Positions 10,379 through 25,194 of a stretch of DNA of 64,000 bases are shown one piece after another. Location: NCBI RefSeq assembly GCF_027943255.1, contig NC_072895.1, positions 80,540,001-80,604,000 of the forward strand, read 5' to 3'. A program made the translations under genes and the position numbers. Positions within the stretch are counted from its first letter, which is position 1. Each line of letters begins with the position of its first letter. The DNA is from Anastrepha obliqua (Eukaryota > Arthropoda > Insecta > Diptera > Tephritidae). Under the pieces are notes generated by a model, which had not been told where the DNA came from, ran no database searches, and worked only from the letters and a program-made list of their open reading frames with translations.

Positions 10379-11663
10379 GCAAACTTCGTTCAATAATATG
10401 TGTGACTGACACATAGATGGCGGCACTAGTACTAAATGAATTTTTTTTTCGAAAGTTGGCAACCTTTTTAGGCTTACTGTCAAAATCATATGTTAATCCG
10501 ACCATTTGTTTACAAGTTACAGTGCTTTAAGTGACGCTACTTTTGAGTTTTTAAAAAAAATTAATTCAAATCCGTGTGCTGATTTATCATTGTTTTTTAA
10601 TGAAAAAAAATACTGTTCAATGCCAGGAAAGGCTTGAAAAACATTATACGGAATCTGCTCCATCAAAAAGAAGCATTTGTTATTGGTAAGCCGAATTCAA
10701 ACGTGGTCGTACAGACACCGATGACATTCCATCTACTGGAAGGCCAAATGACGCTGTTATTCTGGAAAACGTTGAAAAAACACTGAAAATCATTATGCCC
10801 GACCGTAAAGTGAAAGTGAGGGAGATTGCTGACATTCTAAAGATATCAGCAGGCAGTGTACACACCATAATACACCAACATTTGGGTATGAAAAAGGTGT
10901 TTTCCAAATGGGTGCCGCGTTTGCTCACACCGGAACAAAAACAACAACGAATCGATGATTCAAAGAGCTGTTTGGGCATGTTTACGCGCAATAAGTCAGA
11001 GGTTTTGCGTCGGTACATCACAAGGGATGAAACATGGATCCACCATTTCACTCCAGAATTAAATTGGCAGTCTGCTGAGTGGCATGCAGCAGGTGAAAGC
11101 CGCCCAAAGCGACCAAAGACGCAGAAGTCGGCTGGTAAGATTATGGCGTCTGTATTTTGGGATGCGCATGGAATAATATTCATCGACTATCTCCAGAAGG
11201 GGCAGACCATCAACAGCGACTATTATATTGGAGCGTTTGAAAGACGAAATTTTAAAGAAACGGCCTCATATGGCGAAGAAAAAAGTGTTGTTCCACCAAG
11301 ACAATGCACCGTGTCACAAATCAATGAAAACGATGGCAAAATTGAACGAATTGGGCTTCGAATTGCTTCCCCATCCACCGTATTCTCCAGATTTGGCCCC
11401 CGGCGACTACTGGCTCTTCGCAGGCCTCAAAGAGATTCTCCGTGGTAAGAAATTTGGCTCAAATGATCAAGTAATCGCCGAAACTGAGGCCTATTTTGAA
11501 GGCAAAGAAAAATCGTTTTACAAAGGCGGTATCGAAAGATTGGAAAAGCGTTGGAATGATTATATCTCCCTAAAAGGGGACTATGTTGATGAATAAAAAC
11601 GAATTTTGGCAAAAAAAATGTGTTTTAATTAATTAGTCACACACATTATTGAACGAAGGTTGC
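10379..11663 (+). mobile_element. mariner element, irritans/Himar-like, about 1.29 kb
   Basis: Inverted terminal repeats of about 28 bp are visible at 10379-10406 (containing ACTTCGTTCAATAATATGTG) and 11636-11663 (the inverted equivalent), with two or three mismatches. Total length is typical of a full-size mariner. One transposase-derived reading frame fills the interior. Confidence 0.88.
10600..11596 (+). pseudogene. mariner transposase with one nonsense and one frameshift
   Basis: The frame starts at ATG 10600. Codon 30 is TAA (10687-10689) where the family has a Tyr in the WYA motif, so translation would stop early. After 10795 the frame continues with a helix-turn-helix (KVREIADILKIS), SKWVPRLLTPEQKQQRIDD, and the first catalytic Asp in TRDETWIHH. 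Near 11224-11228 the frame shifts by one, and the second frame (11228-11596) carries HQDNAPCHKS and YSPDLAPGDYWLF. All three catalytic Asp residues therefore survive. Only two lesions separate this copy from an open gene, so it is a fairly recent insertion. The Himar-like subgroup is inferred from SVFWDAHGIIFIDYL. Confidence 0.9.
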
Positions 11664-12650
11664 TACTAAAGGAATAACTGGGAATATAATAATAAAACAC
11701 CGGCATCTTAAACAGGTCTATTTTTTTTTTTTAGAGAAAGCTCAAGCTGCCACGCGAGCAAGTTAAACTCTTTCTTATCTCACCCCAATTAATCTAATTC
11801 TTTTTTTCTTTTGTCATGCCGCAGATCGAAAATGACGGCACGTATTTTCAAAAACCGTCAATTTCCCGATGTGAAAGAATTAAGAATATTTCGAGAGCTG
11901 GTGAATCTTGATTACGATTTGCAGCCAAAATGAAATGCAAATGTGCAGGTACCTACTTATCATAATGACCAATATTTTTTTATTTATATCCGACGGATTA
12001 GTTATCCAATATAAATACGTAGAAAGAATTTTACTATGTAGTTTATCATATATCAAAAACACAAACCCCAAGAACCAGATCAAACTATTTCCATAAAGAA
12101 TCGGTCGCTGAGTCCGACAATCCACATAATTATTTTTCTGTCATATAGCTTTCGAGATATCAGCAAATAAAGGATTCAGATTAAAAAAAAAATTACTAAT
12201 ATCTCGAGAATCCGTTAAACGTTGAGAGATGTATCAAATTAAAAATAATGAAATTTCCTATCTCTCGTGTAATCTTAATTTTTTATAATAATTAAACGTA
12301 CTCAAGATACTTCGTAAATTAAAATTTTTTTTTTCAAATATTATATATTTAAATTATCAAATTATATTTATTATAAGAAATATATAAGAACGCACGCATA
12401 AAAAAAAAAAACATTACCCATTTCTTACACTTAACACATTTAGAACAAAAATTTAAGATATAAATAAAAAATATACTCCTTTTAATATAAAAACAATTTT
12501 GTGAACAAGCGCAGAATAGCGGCTTCCCTCCCGGAAAAAAATAAATAATGGGTGCAGCGGAAGAAAAAAAAGGTAAACAGGTAATACGGCAGCTTTCTCT
12601 GTGCATTTTCTGATATTCGGCAGTCTTATATTTAAAAACAATATTTGTCG
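11664..12650. other. no gene seen
   Basis: Very AT-rich sequence. ORFs on both strands at 11880-12125 and 12349-12705 are A/T-driven with no recognisable domains. Confidence 0.5.
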
Positions 12651-12654
12651 GTTC

Positions 12655-12840
12655 ATAGCCGCAGAAGATTGGCCGTCTGGAAGTCCAGATCTGAACCCAT
12701 TGCACTACAGCTTGTGGTCAGTATTGGAGAATATGGCCTGTCGAAGTCCTCACAAAAATTTGGAGAGCCTCAAACAATCTTTGGTTCGAGCAGCGATTTT
12801 TTTTGAATATTTACATGATTAAACAAAACTTTATTAAAAA
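12655..12840 (+). pseudogene. Tc1/mariner-superfamily transposase relic (C-terminus)
   Basis: Plus-strand translation from about 12664 gives DWPSGSPDLNPLHYSLWSVL followed by ENMACRSPHKNLESLKQSLV. This matches the SPDLNPxDYxxW block holding the last catalytic acidic residue in Tc1-like and related transposases. His replaces the expected catalytic Asp. Upstream regions are missing. Confidence 0.65.
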
Positions 12841-13103
12841 AACTTCATTAAAAAAAGTATTATAATTTCATATCTATAACGGACTTACCTTGTAACAGAA
12901 CTTATCGCAGGACTATATATACATACCTATATTTAATAGCTTTGAGTAATAATGAAATCTTCAATGGTCTGAACAAAGGGAAATAAGAACTACCAAAATT
13001 TCCCCAACATATCGATTTTTCTTCAAATTTTTTGCACGACTTTCCGTTTCGGTGGAATGAAGCGAACGCTCGTCATCTCTTAGTTGCGCTATGTAAGTTG
13101 GGA

Positions 13104-13400
13104 GTTGTTGTTGTAGCAGCATCTTCGCCCTGTCAGTGTAGTGTAATTACCGGTCGTCTTCGTCTAGCTCATCTAACGGTAGGCCCATGAAACTAGCTGT
13201 TTCGACGGGTTGGGTCCAGAGGGAGAGAGGTGTTAGATGAGTGGGTTTGATGGGACATGTGAAAAGGTGGTTAGTGTCGTGCCAGATACATTCACATGCC
13301 GTTTATATGTTGAGTATGTCGGAGTCGATTCTTGACAGGTAGGAGTTTAACCTGCTACAGTATCCAGAAAGTAATTGTGCCAAGAGATAAGTTGGGAGTG
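13104..13400 (-). pseudogene. jockey-type LINE 3' end
   Basis: The minus-strand 3' terminus ends GCTGCTACAACAACAACT at 13104. The remainder corresponds to the last part of the reverse transcriptase ORF, aligning with the better copy at 50.29-51.0 kb (shared GTTTCGACRGGTTGGGTCCA and AGGAGTTTAACCTGCTAC). It is strongly 5'-truncated and frame-broken. It lies just downstream of Ate1. Confidence 0.7.
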
Positions 13401-13983
13401 TTATACCCCTGTTTACACTCTTTGAAATAATCACACTACTTTTTTTAAATTTAATTTACACCAAAATTACAAAAAGTTCATATATAAATCAAGCTCTGTT
13501 CAGATGTCGCGATTCTTGCGCGTCAATATCCGTCTGCTGCAGTTTACTTACCGTAGACATTTCAGCACATTTCTTAAAAGATTCAATTCCAAACACAATC
13601 AATATTCACCAAATGAATATAAGATCATTATTCAATAATTTCTAGCAGTTTTTTATTGAATTGTCATTTGTTACATCCCATTGAGCACTTTTTAACACCT
13701 TAGATTAAAGAAATTTTCCCCAGTAATATATTAATAGTAAGTAAAATATAATTTTATTTAAGTAAAATATTAATAGCATGACTAAATAAACACAACAGAA
13801 GCATGGCTTCCTACATAGTAACAAAACATAAATTAGTTTACTAGAAGTATTTAATTTTTCTATAATAAACAGTTTGACTGTAATTAGAAGACGTAAATCA
13901 AAAGAAATATATATTTTTACAAATTCAAAATTTCTCTATAAATATATAAACATATATGTATGTTCGTCTGTATGTAGACAACT
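13401..13983. other. 3' flank of Ate1, no other gene seen
   Basis: AT-rich sequence downstream of the Ate1 stop codon. It probably holds the Ate1 3' untranslated region, but no polyadenylation site could be chosen with confidence. Confidence 0.4.
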
Positions 13984-18631
<4,648 letters not shown>

Positions 18632-18695
18632 TTAATGGTGAATTTCAACGACTGTTGCGGTGAGAATAGCATGGATACTATAAATTCAAGGATGC

Positions 18696-18979
18696 TTAAC
18701 ACGTTCCCGCCGGCGCTGTTATTCATGGTCTTCGCCCACAGACGGCAATGTTTAAGTCTTTTCGCTCTATCGGAAGCGATTGCAGGTCATAAAACGAAAT
18801 TTTTTCATAAGGGTAGTCGTTTATGGCATCTCATCTCATAGGTACCGTTTAATAAAGTACCATTGGTGGTACACGCCGCCTCATGAAGCAATCTTGTGCG
18901 GGCCACCGGTGGTACGCGCCGCCCCATGAAGCAGACTTGTGCGAGCCACCGGTGGTACGCGCCGGCGTGAACGTGTTAA
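18696..18979. mobile_element. TTAA-bounded MITE, 284 bp, piggyBac-like
   Basis: The ends are TTAACACGTTCCCGCCGGCG and, inverted, TTAACACGTTCACGCCGGCG: 20-bp terminal repeats with one mismatch, each starting with TTAA. The right half contains 43-bp tandem units (GGTGGTACGCGCCGCC...TGTGCGGGCCACC), about 2.3 copies. The element is GC-rich compared with its surroundings. It sits upstream of the first recognised Ate1 exon, possibly in its first intron. Confidence 0.82.
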
Positions 18980-19730
18980 TGTAATGTTTATGACAATAGA
19001 ATATTCCAAGGCAATTTTTTGAAACTTAGTTTGAAATTTTCAATGAAATACATATGTTGGCGAAACACGGTAAACAGCCCTCCCACCAATCTGTACTCAC
19101 AGGTTTCTAGTTATTGTTAATAATTTCCTCTAAAAAAATTGCATTTAATCGTGATAGTTCAAAGATCGTGAAAGAAAAAGATCGCTATCACTAGAAATTC
19201 ATAAATAATATTTAACTCATATAAGTTATTTGTATGTCCATATATGTATGTAGGTAGGTTTATATTTTTCCAACTAAATTTAATATATAAATATATGTAT
19301 ATGTTTGCGTATATATGTAAGAGTATGTCGTGTCTTTTCCACTTAATGCTTGTAGCCTTCTCCTACACAGGTCTAATACACTGCACATTAAAGAACATTT
19401 CGTACTACCATGATTCACTATAAATCCATAAATAGAATAAGCTCAAAGCAAAAAGGACGAACAGGCCGCTATACTAAGTTAAAGCGTTCCATGACATTCG
19501 TATCGATAAGAACGAACCGCATTTCACATCAGCAGCACTTCCCAAACGCGATTTTAGCAGTGTTTTACGCTGCATCGCGAACACAGAGAATTTATTTAAA
19601 CTTTTACTTATGGTGTACACTAATTGAACTATTACTTCAACACATATTCCGAAATTTATCAACAGTTATTCAACATTTTGTTGACAAATCAATACACACA
19701 CACAAGAAAAAGAGCACCTCAACACCTACC
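18980..19730. other. no gene seen
   Basis: AT-rich sequence. The missing first coding exon of Ate1 should lie here or further right on the minus strand, but no codons for the CGYC motif were found up to about 22.9 kb. Confidence 0.4.
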
Positions 19731-19847
19731 ATGGGATACGGAGCACTTGGTGCCCTTGCAGTAGCCGCACCGGCTATTTTGTTTGCTATAGTAGTGATTT
19801 ATTGTAAACTCCATATTTTACTTTTTCCGGAAATCTATTTCAAATAA
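19731..19847 (+). CDS. possible 38-aa single-span membrane peptide or 5' exon
   Basis: The ATG at 19731 sits in a good context (CCTACCATGG). It opens a 38-codon frame whose first 25 residues form one hydrophobic stretch (MGYGALGALAVAAPAILFAI, then VVIYC). That would be a signal anchor or transmembrane helix. The frame is open further upstream, but the upstream part looks like untranslated sequence and includes a CA-rich run. Two readings are possible: a short transmembrane peptide ending at 19847, or a first exon spliced at a GT such as GTAGTG near 19790 to exons not recognised. No homolog is recalled. Confidence 0.3.
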   Translation: MGYGALGALAVAAPAILFAIVVIYCKLHILLFPEIYFK

Positions 19848-20249
19848 CTTATGCTACAAAACCAGCAAAATCGTGTGAAACTAGCCGCAAAATCTCACAG
19901 AACAAAAAATACACAAGCAAATTAGCAGAACAATATGAAAATAGTCGACAGCTGGTCTAAAAATGATGCTGCCAAACGGAAAAAATATTAGTTTAACCTT
20001 TAAATTTATTTTCTTGAACTGCTTTTCGAATTTCGATATTTTCACAGCAAGAAACGTCAAGTCAATTTTGAATGAAAGTTCAGTAAATAGCAGATAATGG
20101 ACATAAAAACTGCACGATGATTAACGAAATACACAGTACTAAAAATTAACTGGCCTACGGCGAAATGTGTTGTTATAGCAATTTACTAAAAGGGTCTAAA
20201 ATGCTGGTTGTGGACGTCAAAACTTTGGTTCACTCAAAATAAGCAAATA

Positions 20250-20680
20250 TATTTGTTAGTGTTGTAGCAGTTCAAAAAGCCTTGTCAAGCACCGTGAGCC
20301 TATCTCACCTAACGGTAGGCCCTGAGAACATGTTGTTTCGATAAGGCTCCTTAAGGAAAAGGGTGTTAGATAAGTGGACATTGGCGGCTTAATGTGAATA
20401 GATTGTAAATGTTATTGTAGCAGTTTATCAAGCTCTACCGGACACGATGAATGTGCCGGTGGCCATTGTCATTCTCATCTAACGGTAGGTCCAAGAAACA
20501 TGCTGTTTTGATGGGAGGGGTGAGTTCAAGAAGGCCTGTGAATAAACGGCTAGTGTCGTCAGAATATCATCACATGCCGAGCATAGGCTCATTATGTCTA
20601 ATGATGTCTTGCTTTTCTCGCAATAATGTCGCATTCACTCCACCCTGCACCAAAGCTGTCAAATTTTTCCCTTCTTTGCA
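20250..20680 (-). pseudogene. two adjacent jockey-type LINE 3' ends
   Basis: Two diverged copies of the same jockey 3' end lie head to tail. The first starts at TTGTAGCAG near 20263, the second at TTGTAGCAG near 20415. Each is followed by the CTCATCTAACGGTAGG motif also seen at 13.17 kb and, as CTTCATCTAACGACAG, at 50.34 kb. Both would read on the minus strand and are truncated and frame-broken. Confidence 0.65.
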
Positions 20681-20689
20681 TATTTAAAG

Positions 20690-23490
20690 GGTAGTGTTTT
20701 ATTTTCTCAATTGTTTTGGTCGCTACAAAAAAAATATCAAAAATTCTGATGAAGTGAAAATCCTTGGCCGTACTTAGAACTGACTATCGTGTGACTACAT
20801 ATATTCAATGAATAGCCATCAAACACTTCGTAAGAAAAGTTTTGAAGGCCTAATAATATTCCAAAGAAACAGAAATTTCTGTGTACACCGAATTTGTATT
20901 CTATTTCATGAACAAAACTTACTCATATATTATATAATTCGTTATTACTTGTCTTTCCACTTATTCGAACATTTTTTCTTTCGCTGTCGCCTTACTTAAG
21001 ACTCAGTAAAGTAAATTACTAACCGAACGCTTCACAACGTTATTGCAACGTTCTCTGACAGATTATGCTTTGACGCAGCATGCGGTTGCGGCGACTGAAT
21101 GGCTCCCATGAAAAAAGACATTTAAGAAGACTTCGCAATTTAATACTTTTTCATTTTAAGCACCCTATATGGGCAGAAAAAACATACACCATATATCAGC
21201 TGATTTACAAACAGTCTCTTCGTTCTCTCGTTTCAACTCACGGCGAATTCATACAAGGTGACTAGAGCAGCTGGTTTTTCTTTCCTTCGATTGGGTTTTT
21301 CTGCGTTTGCATGCGTATGACGCCGTGGCCAGAAAGTGTGTGTGTATACATAATTCTTTTGTTTGACGGTTTCTATTACTTTCACCTACTCTTCGTCTCC
21401 TTTTCTTTGTACGACCGTGGAGCATGACGTTGCAGCGAATTTGGCAGGCGCAATCTGGTGTCTTATAATATGCTATCAATCTTTTTATGCTCAACTAAAG
21501 TCACTTTTCATGAATTCGCCTTGTTTAAACTTGCCAATACATGTTCACTCATTTACTCAATTCACTCAGTTCTTATTGGATTTTCATAGAAGTCATATGG
21601 TTTCGTATGTTTTTAGTTGTATGTTCAATATTTGCGAAAGACGTGGTGTTCGTTAAACAGAAAATTATAAAAAGTTCTGTGCGGTTGTGGAGTGAGTTTA
21701 TATGTTTGGCACTCAAAGTTCAATCTGTTATGTTAGCTAATCCTTAATGATAAGTAAATGAAGTACCGTGAATAATTTGCCGCTAATTATAATGTGAGTG
21801 GTCCGAGTGTGTCCAGTTGTTGGTTTTAGTGTATTGATTTTACAATTGAGAATTGGAAAAACTTAAAACACAAGTTTTGTTTATGAAATATATATTGATG
21901 AGAATTTATTGCTATTCAAAGGTGCACATGTAAATATGCACATATATGAATATATCTACATGTAGATGTGGTTTTTCGATTTGGATTTGGAACAATTGTG
22001 AATTTCAGAAAGAAGATATATTCCAGCACGTCCCTTTTTGTAATCTACAAAATGTAATTGAAATTTTCCTAGTTGTCATCTGTTTCAATTGCTGCTACTT
22101 ATTGTCACATAAGAAATATTTATTTGCATGTGCAGCGCATTACTGCAATTGCAATTCATTAAAAATCAAAAGACAGTTACAGTCATAAACATTTAAAGAT
22201 GTGAATTTATAAGTAGTAAGCATTCATGCTGTGATAGTGGAAGGCAAATTTTATTACAGCAACCAAAGCTGAGAAAATTTGTGCAAAATGTAAGTGCTCC
22301 TAATATTCGTTTATTTGTTGACGAATAGTAAATGTGCAACAAGAAAAGTGTAATTAATATTAAACAGATGGTGTAAAGTGGTGCCACCATTAATCGACTA
22401 TGAGCTGTATTTTATTCCAAAAGAAACAGTTGACAGCAACTGAAACTGACGAACATAAGTAGTTAACAATTAAAAAGTCATCCGTGCGCATTTTTATAAC
22501 GTGTCGAAATAATTTTAGCAACAACAACTAATATCCGAAAAAAACATATGGGCCGTTCTGTAATTCACTTTCGAGTGAATTTAAGTGTGAATGTTGTTCA
22601 TATTCACTAAAATTAGTAAAAAGCGTAATTTCATTATCTACAAGTACGCACAGCGTTCTAACTAAAAAAAAGTAAATAAATGTAAAAACAGTGAGAGACA
22701 AAGTGCAAAGCAAATTATTTCGAAATACAAATTGCAACTTGACTTTTTGCTCAACGTTAACCGAGACTGTTTTTTGGATTTTTTTTTGCCGTTAAGTAAA
22801 GTAGTATCATTATAGCATATGCATGTATGTATCATTAAATGGGGATACCTTAATTATTTCTAAAACCCACAGTCAACAATTTACCAAATTTGTCACACTG
22901 AATTTGTTGCATTTTATATGTATGCCAGTTATTGACTTCAAATCCTGCAAAGATTTTGTGAATTAAATCTTAATCCTCACATTTTTACTTAATTTCGTGA
23001 AAAACCTTTGATTCAATGAAATAATAAAGAAAACGAATTTTGTAAACATTGACAAAAATAGGTGCTTTTAATGAAAATCCGTTTGGCGAACAGATGCTTT
23101 TGATAATAAATTTTAACTATTTCAATACGTTGTTAGATTGTGTAGCACTGCATGGTTAAAAGTCAAGACTAAATAAGTATTCCCGGCAAATTTGGCAGCA
23201 GTAGCTTTACCAAGGTAACCGCTGAGCACAGTCAAAGTTCGAGTGCACATATCGAACGTCCCTATGCACATACATATGTGACAAAGTATGTATGAAATTT
23301 CACCCTATCTTCTGGAATTTTTTAACCTACCCAAAGCAAATTCATGTAAAGTGGCAGTGATAATACAAAAACAAAAATTATATATAGTGTATATTTACTT
23401 ATAATCTGAATGTAAGCAATGGGAGTGTAAACAACGCCAGGCGATAAAAAATCAAATCAGCTGTTCTAATAACACCACCTTATATGAATT
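20690..23490. other. no gene seen
   Basis: AT-rich sequence with several short ORFs, none recognisable. A remnant of the (CAA)-tailed retroposon may lie at about 20758-20795 (CCTTGGCCGTACTTAGAACT). GAATTCATACAAGGTGA near 21244 matches the end of the MITE at 42254, but no partner end was found. Confidence 0.4.
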
Positions 23491-23621
23491 GTTGTTGTAG
23501 CAGCATAAACATTCCTCACACTTACATACGGGGAATGCTGCTGGAGTGACAGTCCTTGGCCGGATATATGTATGTAAATCCGGGTCGTTTCGGTAACGTA
23601 GAACCGACTGTCGTGGAAACG
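23491..23621 (-). mobile_element. short retroposon with (CAA)n tail, copy 2, 14-bp TSD
   Basis: The 131-bp unit is flanked by a perfect 14-bp direct repeat, ACCTTATATGAATT, at 23477-23490 and 23622-23635. On the minus strand it starts near GTTTCCACGACAGTCGG and ends GCTGCTACAACAAC. The same GCTGCTACAACAAC end closes the jockey fragment at 13104. Either this is a SINE using that LINE's machinery, or an extreme 5' truncation of a LINE with the same tail. Confidence 0.75.
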
Positions 23622-23635
23622 ACCTTATATGAATT

Positions 23636-24120
23636 CGACTTAGCTGCATTCGAGCCACGTACTGGATTTAAGTCCAGAAAATTAGTTGAGATCCAGTCCC
23701 AGGACTAGGCAATTTAATGGATTTTGTAATGTGTCTCCCTCAAGATAGGATGGAACTTCCTTCCTAATTTAGATACGGTAGCTGGCCACTCGCCTGGGTT
23801 CTTCGAGTTTTACAGAGTACTATAGGAGGACCTTTTAGTCAAACTTTCTTGTCTTGTCGCTCTTTTTTCGGATATTGTTTATTGATTATTTGTAACTAAG
23901 CAATGTGAAGTCCACTATCCTCCCGTTATTAAATTTAAATTTTTGTTTTATTATTGATTTACTACTTATTGTTATTTTAAAAATAATTATTAAACAACTT
24001 TGGTAAAATAGTTAAATTTATAATCAGTTATTAAATTAAAAAGAAAATTTGTGTCATGAAAATAATAGATTATTTTTTAAATGAAAAAAGGGAGTTTGTG
24101 AGTTCCGTATACATTGAAAA
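23636..24120. other. no gene seen
   Basis: Noncoding sequence between the retroposon and the mariner. Nothing was recognised. Confidence 0.4.
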
Positions 24121-24121
24121 A

Positions 24122-24948
24122 TATAAGGTTGTCAAAAAAGTCTTGCGGTATTTTTATTGAATTTTTAATTGTTCATAAAATTGGTTATAATAATGCGATT
24201 TAAGTCAAATATGCGCCATTTTGTTCGATGACGAGTTCCCAACGAGATGACAACTTCATAATGCCCCTCTTGTAGAAGCTCGCTTCCCTATTGTCAAAAA
24301 ACTCGGAGAGCCAATTTTCACAGGACTCTCTTGTGGACAACTTCCGACTACCAAGCTCGTTCGCCATGGACAGAAATAGGTGGTAATCACTTGGTGCGAG
24401 ATCCGGACTATACGGTGGATGCAAAAGAACCTCCCATCCGAGCTCCCGGATCTTCTGGCGCGTCACCAAAGATGTGTGTGGCCTGGCGTTGTCCTGATGG
24501 AAGACAATTCGGCCTCTGTTGATCAAAGATGGCCTCTTCTGCATGAGTGCTGCATTCAAGCGGTCCAGTTGTTGGCAGTACAGGTCCGAATTGAGCGTTT
24601 GGCCATTGGGGAGCAGCTCATAGTGGATGATTCCCTGCCAATCCCACCAAACACACAGAAGAACCTTCCTGGCCGTCAATCCAGGCTTGGCCACCGTCTG
24701 GGCAGCTTCACCGCTTTTCGACCACGACCGTTTGCGCTTCACGTTGTCGTAAGTGACCCACTTTTCATCGCCAGTCACCATCCGCTTCAAAAACGGGTCG
24801 ATTTTGTTGCGATTCAGAAGCGATTCTCATGCATCCATACGGGCAAAAATGTTTTTTTGCGTCAAGTCGTATGACACCCATACATCGAGCTTCTTTTTGA
24901 ATCCAAGTTTCTTCAAATGGTTTATAACGGTAAAATGGTAACCTTATA
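24122..24948 (-). mobile_element. mariner, second mellifera-like copy, internally deleted
   Basis: The left terminal repeat starts at 24122 (TATAAGGTTGTCAAAAAAGT). The interior is nearly identical to the copy at 1-1041 until about 24931. There it jumps to AACCTTATAT (24941-24950), the last bases of the opposite terminal repeat. About 480 bp encoding the transposase N-terminus are therefore missing while both outer ends remain. Confidence 0.85.
24200..24931 (-). pseudogene. mariner transposase, N-terminus deleted, one nonsense
   Basis: The stop codon is at the 24200 end, after ENGAYLT. The open part (24790-24200, 196 codons) has the first catalytic Asp in TGDEKW, the second in HQDNARPHTS and the third in SPDLAPSDYHLF. 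Just upstream, near 24826-24828, a TGC codon of the sister copy is TGA here. The DNA-binding N-terminal half is absent because of the internal deletion, so the copy cannot make functional transposase. Confidence 0.88.
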
Positions 24949-25194
24949 TAAATAGCTGAAATCACGGTTATTAAGAAATCGCCATCGAAGGAGAAAAATT
25001 ATAAATCCATCCACAATTTTCTTGGCTATTCAGCTGAAAGGAATGCTAGCGCTAAGAAATAAATGTCAAAAAGTAAAAAAAGAGGTGGCAATGAAGCTCT
25101 TTCGAGGTCAAAGCTGAGAAAAGTACCAGTTTTGGCGCGTGAACCCCCTTTATACCTTAAAAAATATTAGAGAAAGAAAGCATCTTTAAACCCT

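Noticed and set aside
10680..11183. 167-codon minus-strand frame
   Set aside because: Antisense shadow of the Himar-like transposase.
12349..12705. 118-codon minus-strand frame
   Set aside because: Driven by A/T-rich sequence (Phe/Ile/Lys-rich) with no conserved motif; it overlaps the Tc1-type relic on the other strand.
24380..24874. 164-codon plus-strand frame
   Set aside because: Antisense shadow of the second mariner copy; nearly the same peptide as the shadow at 13-825.
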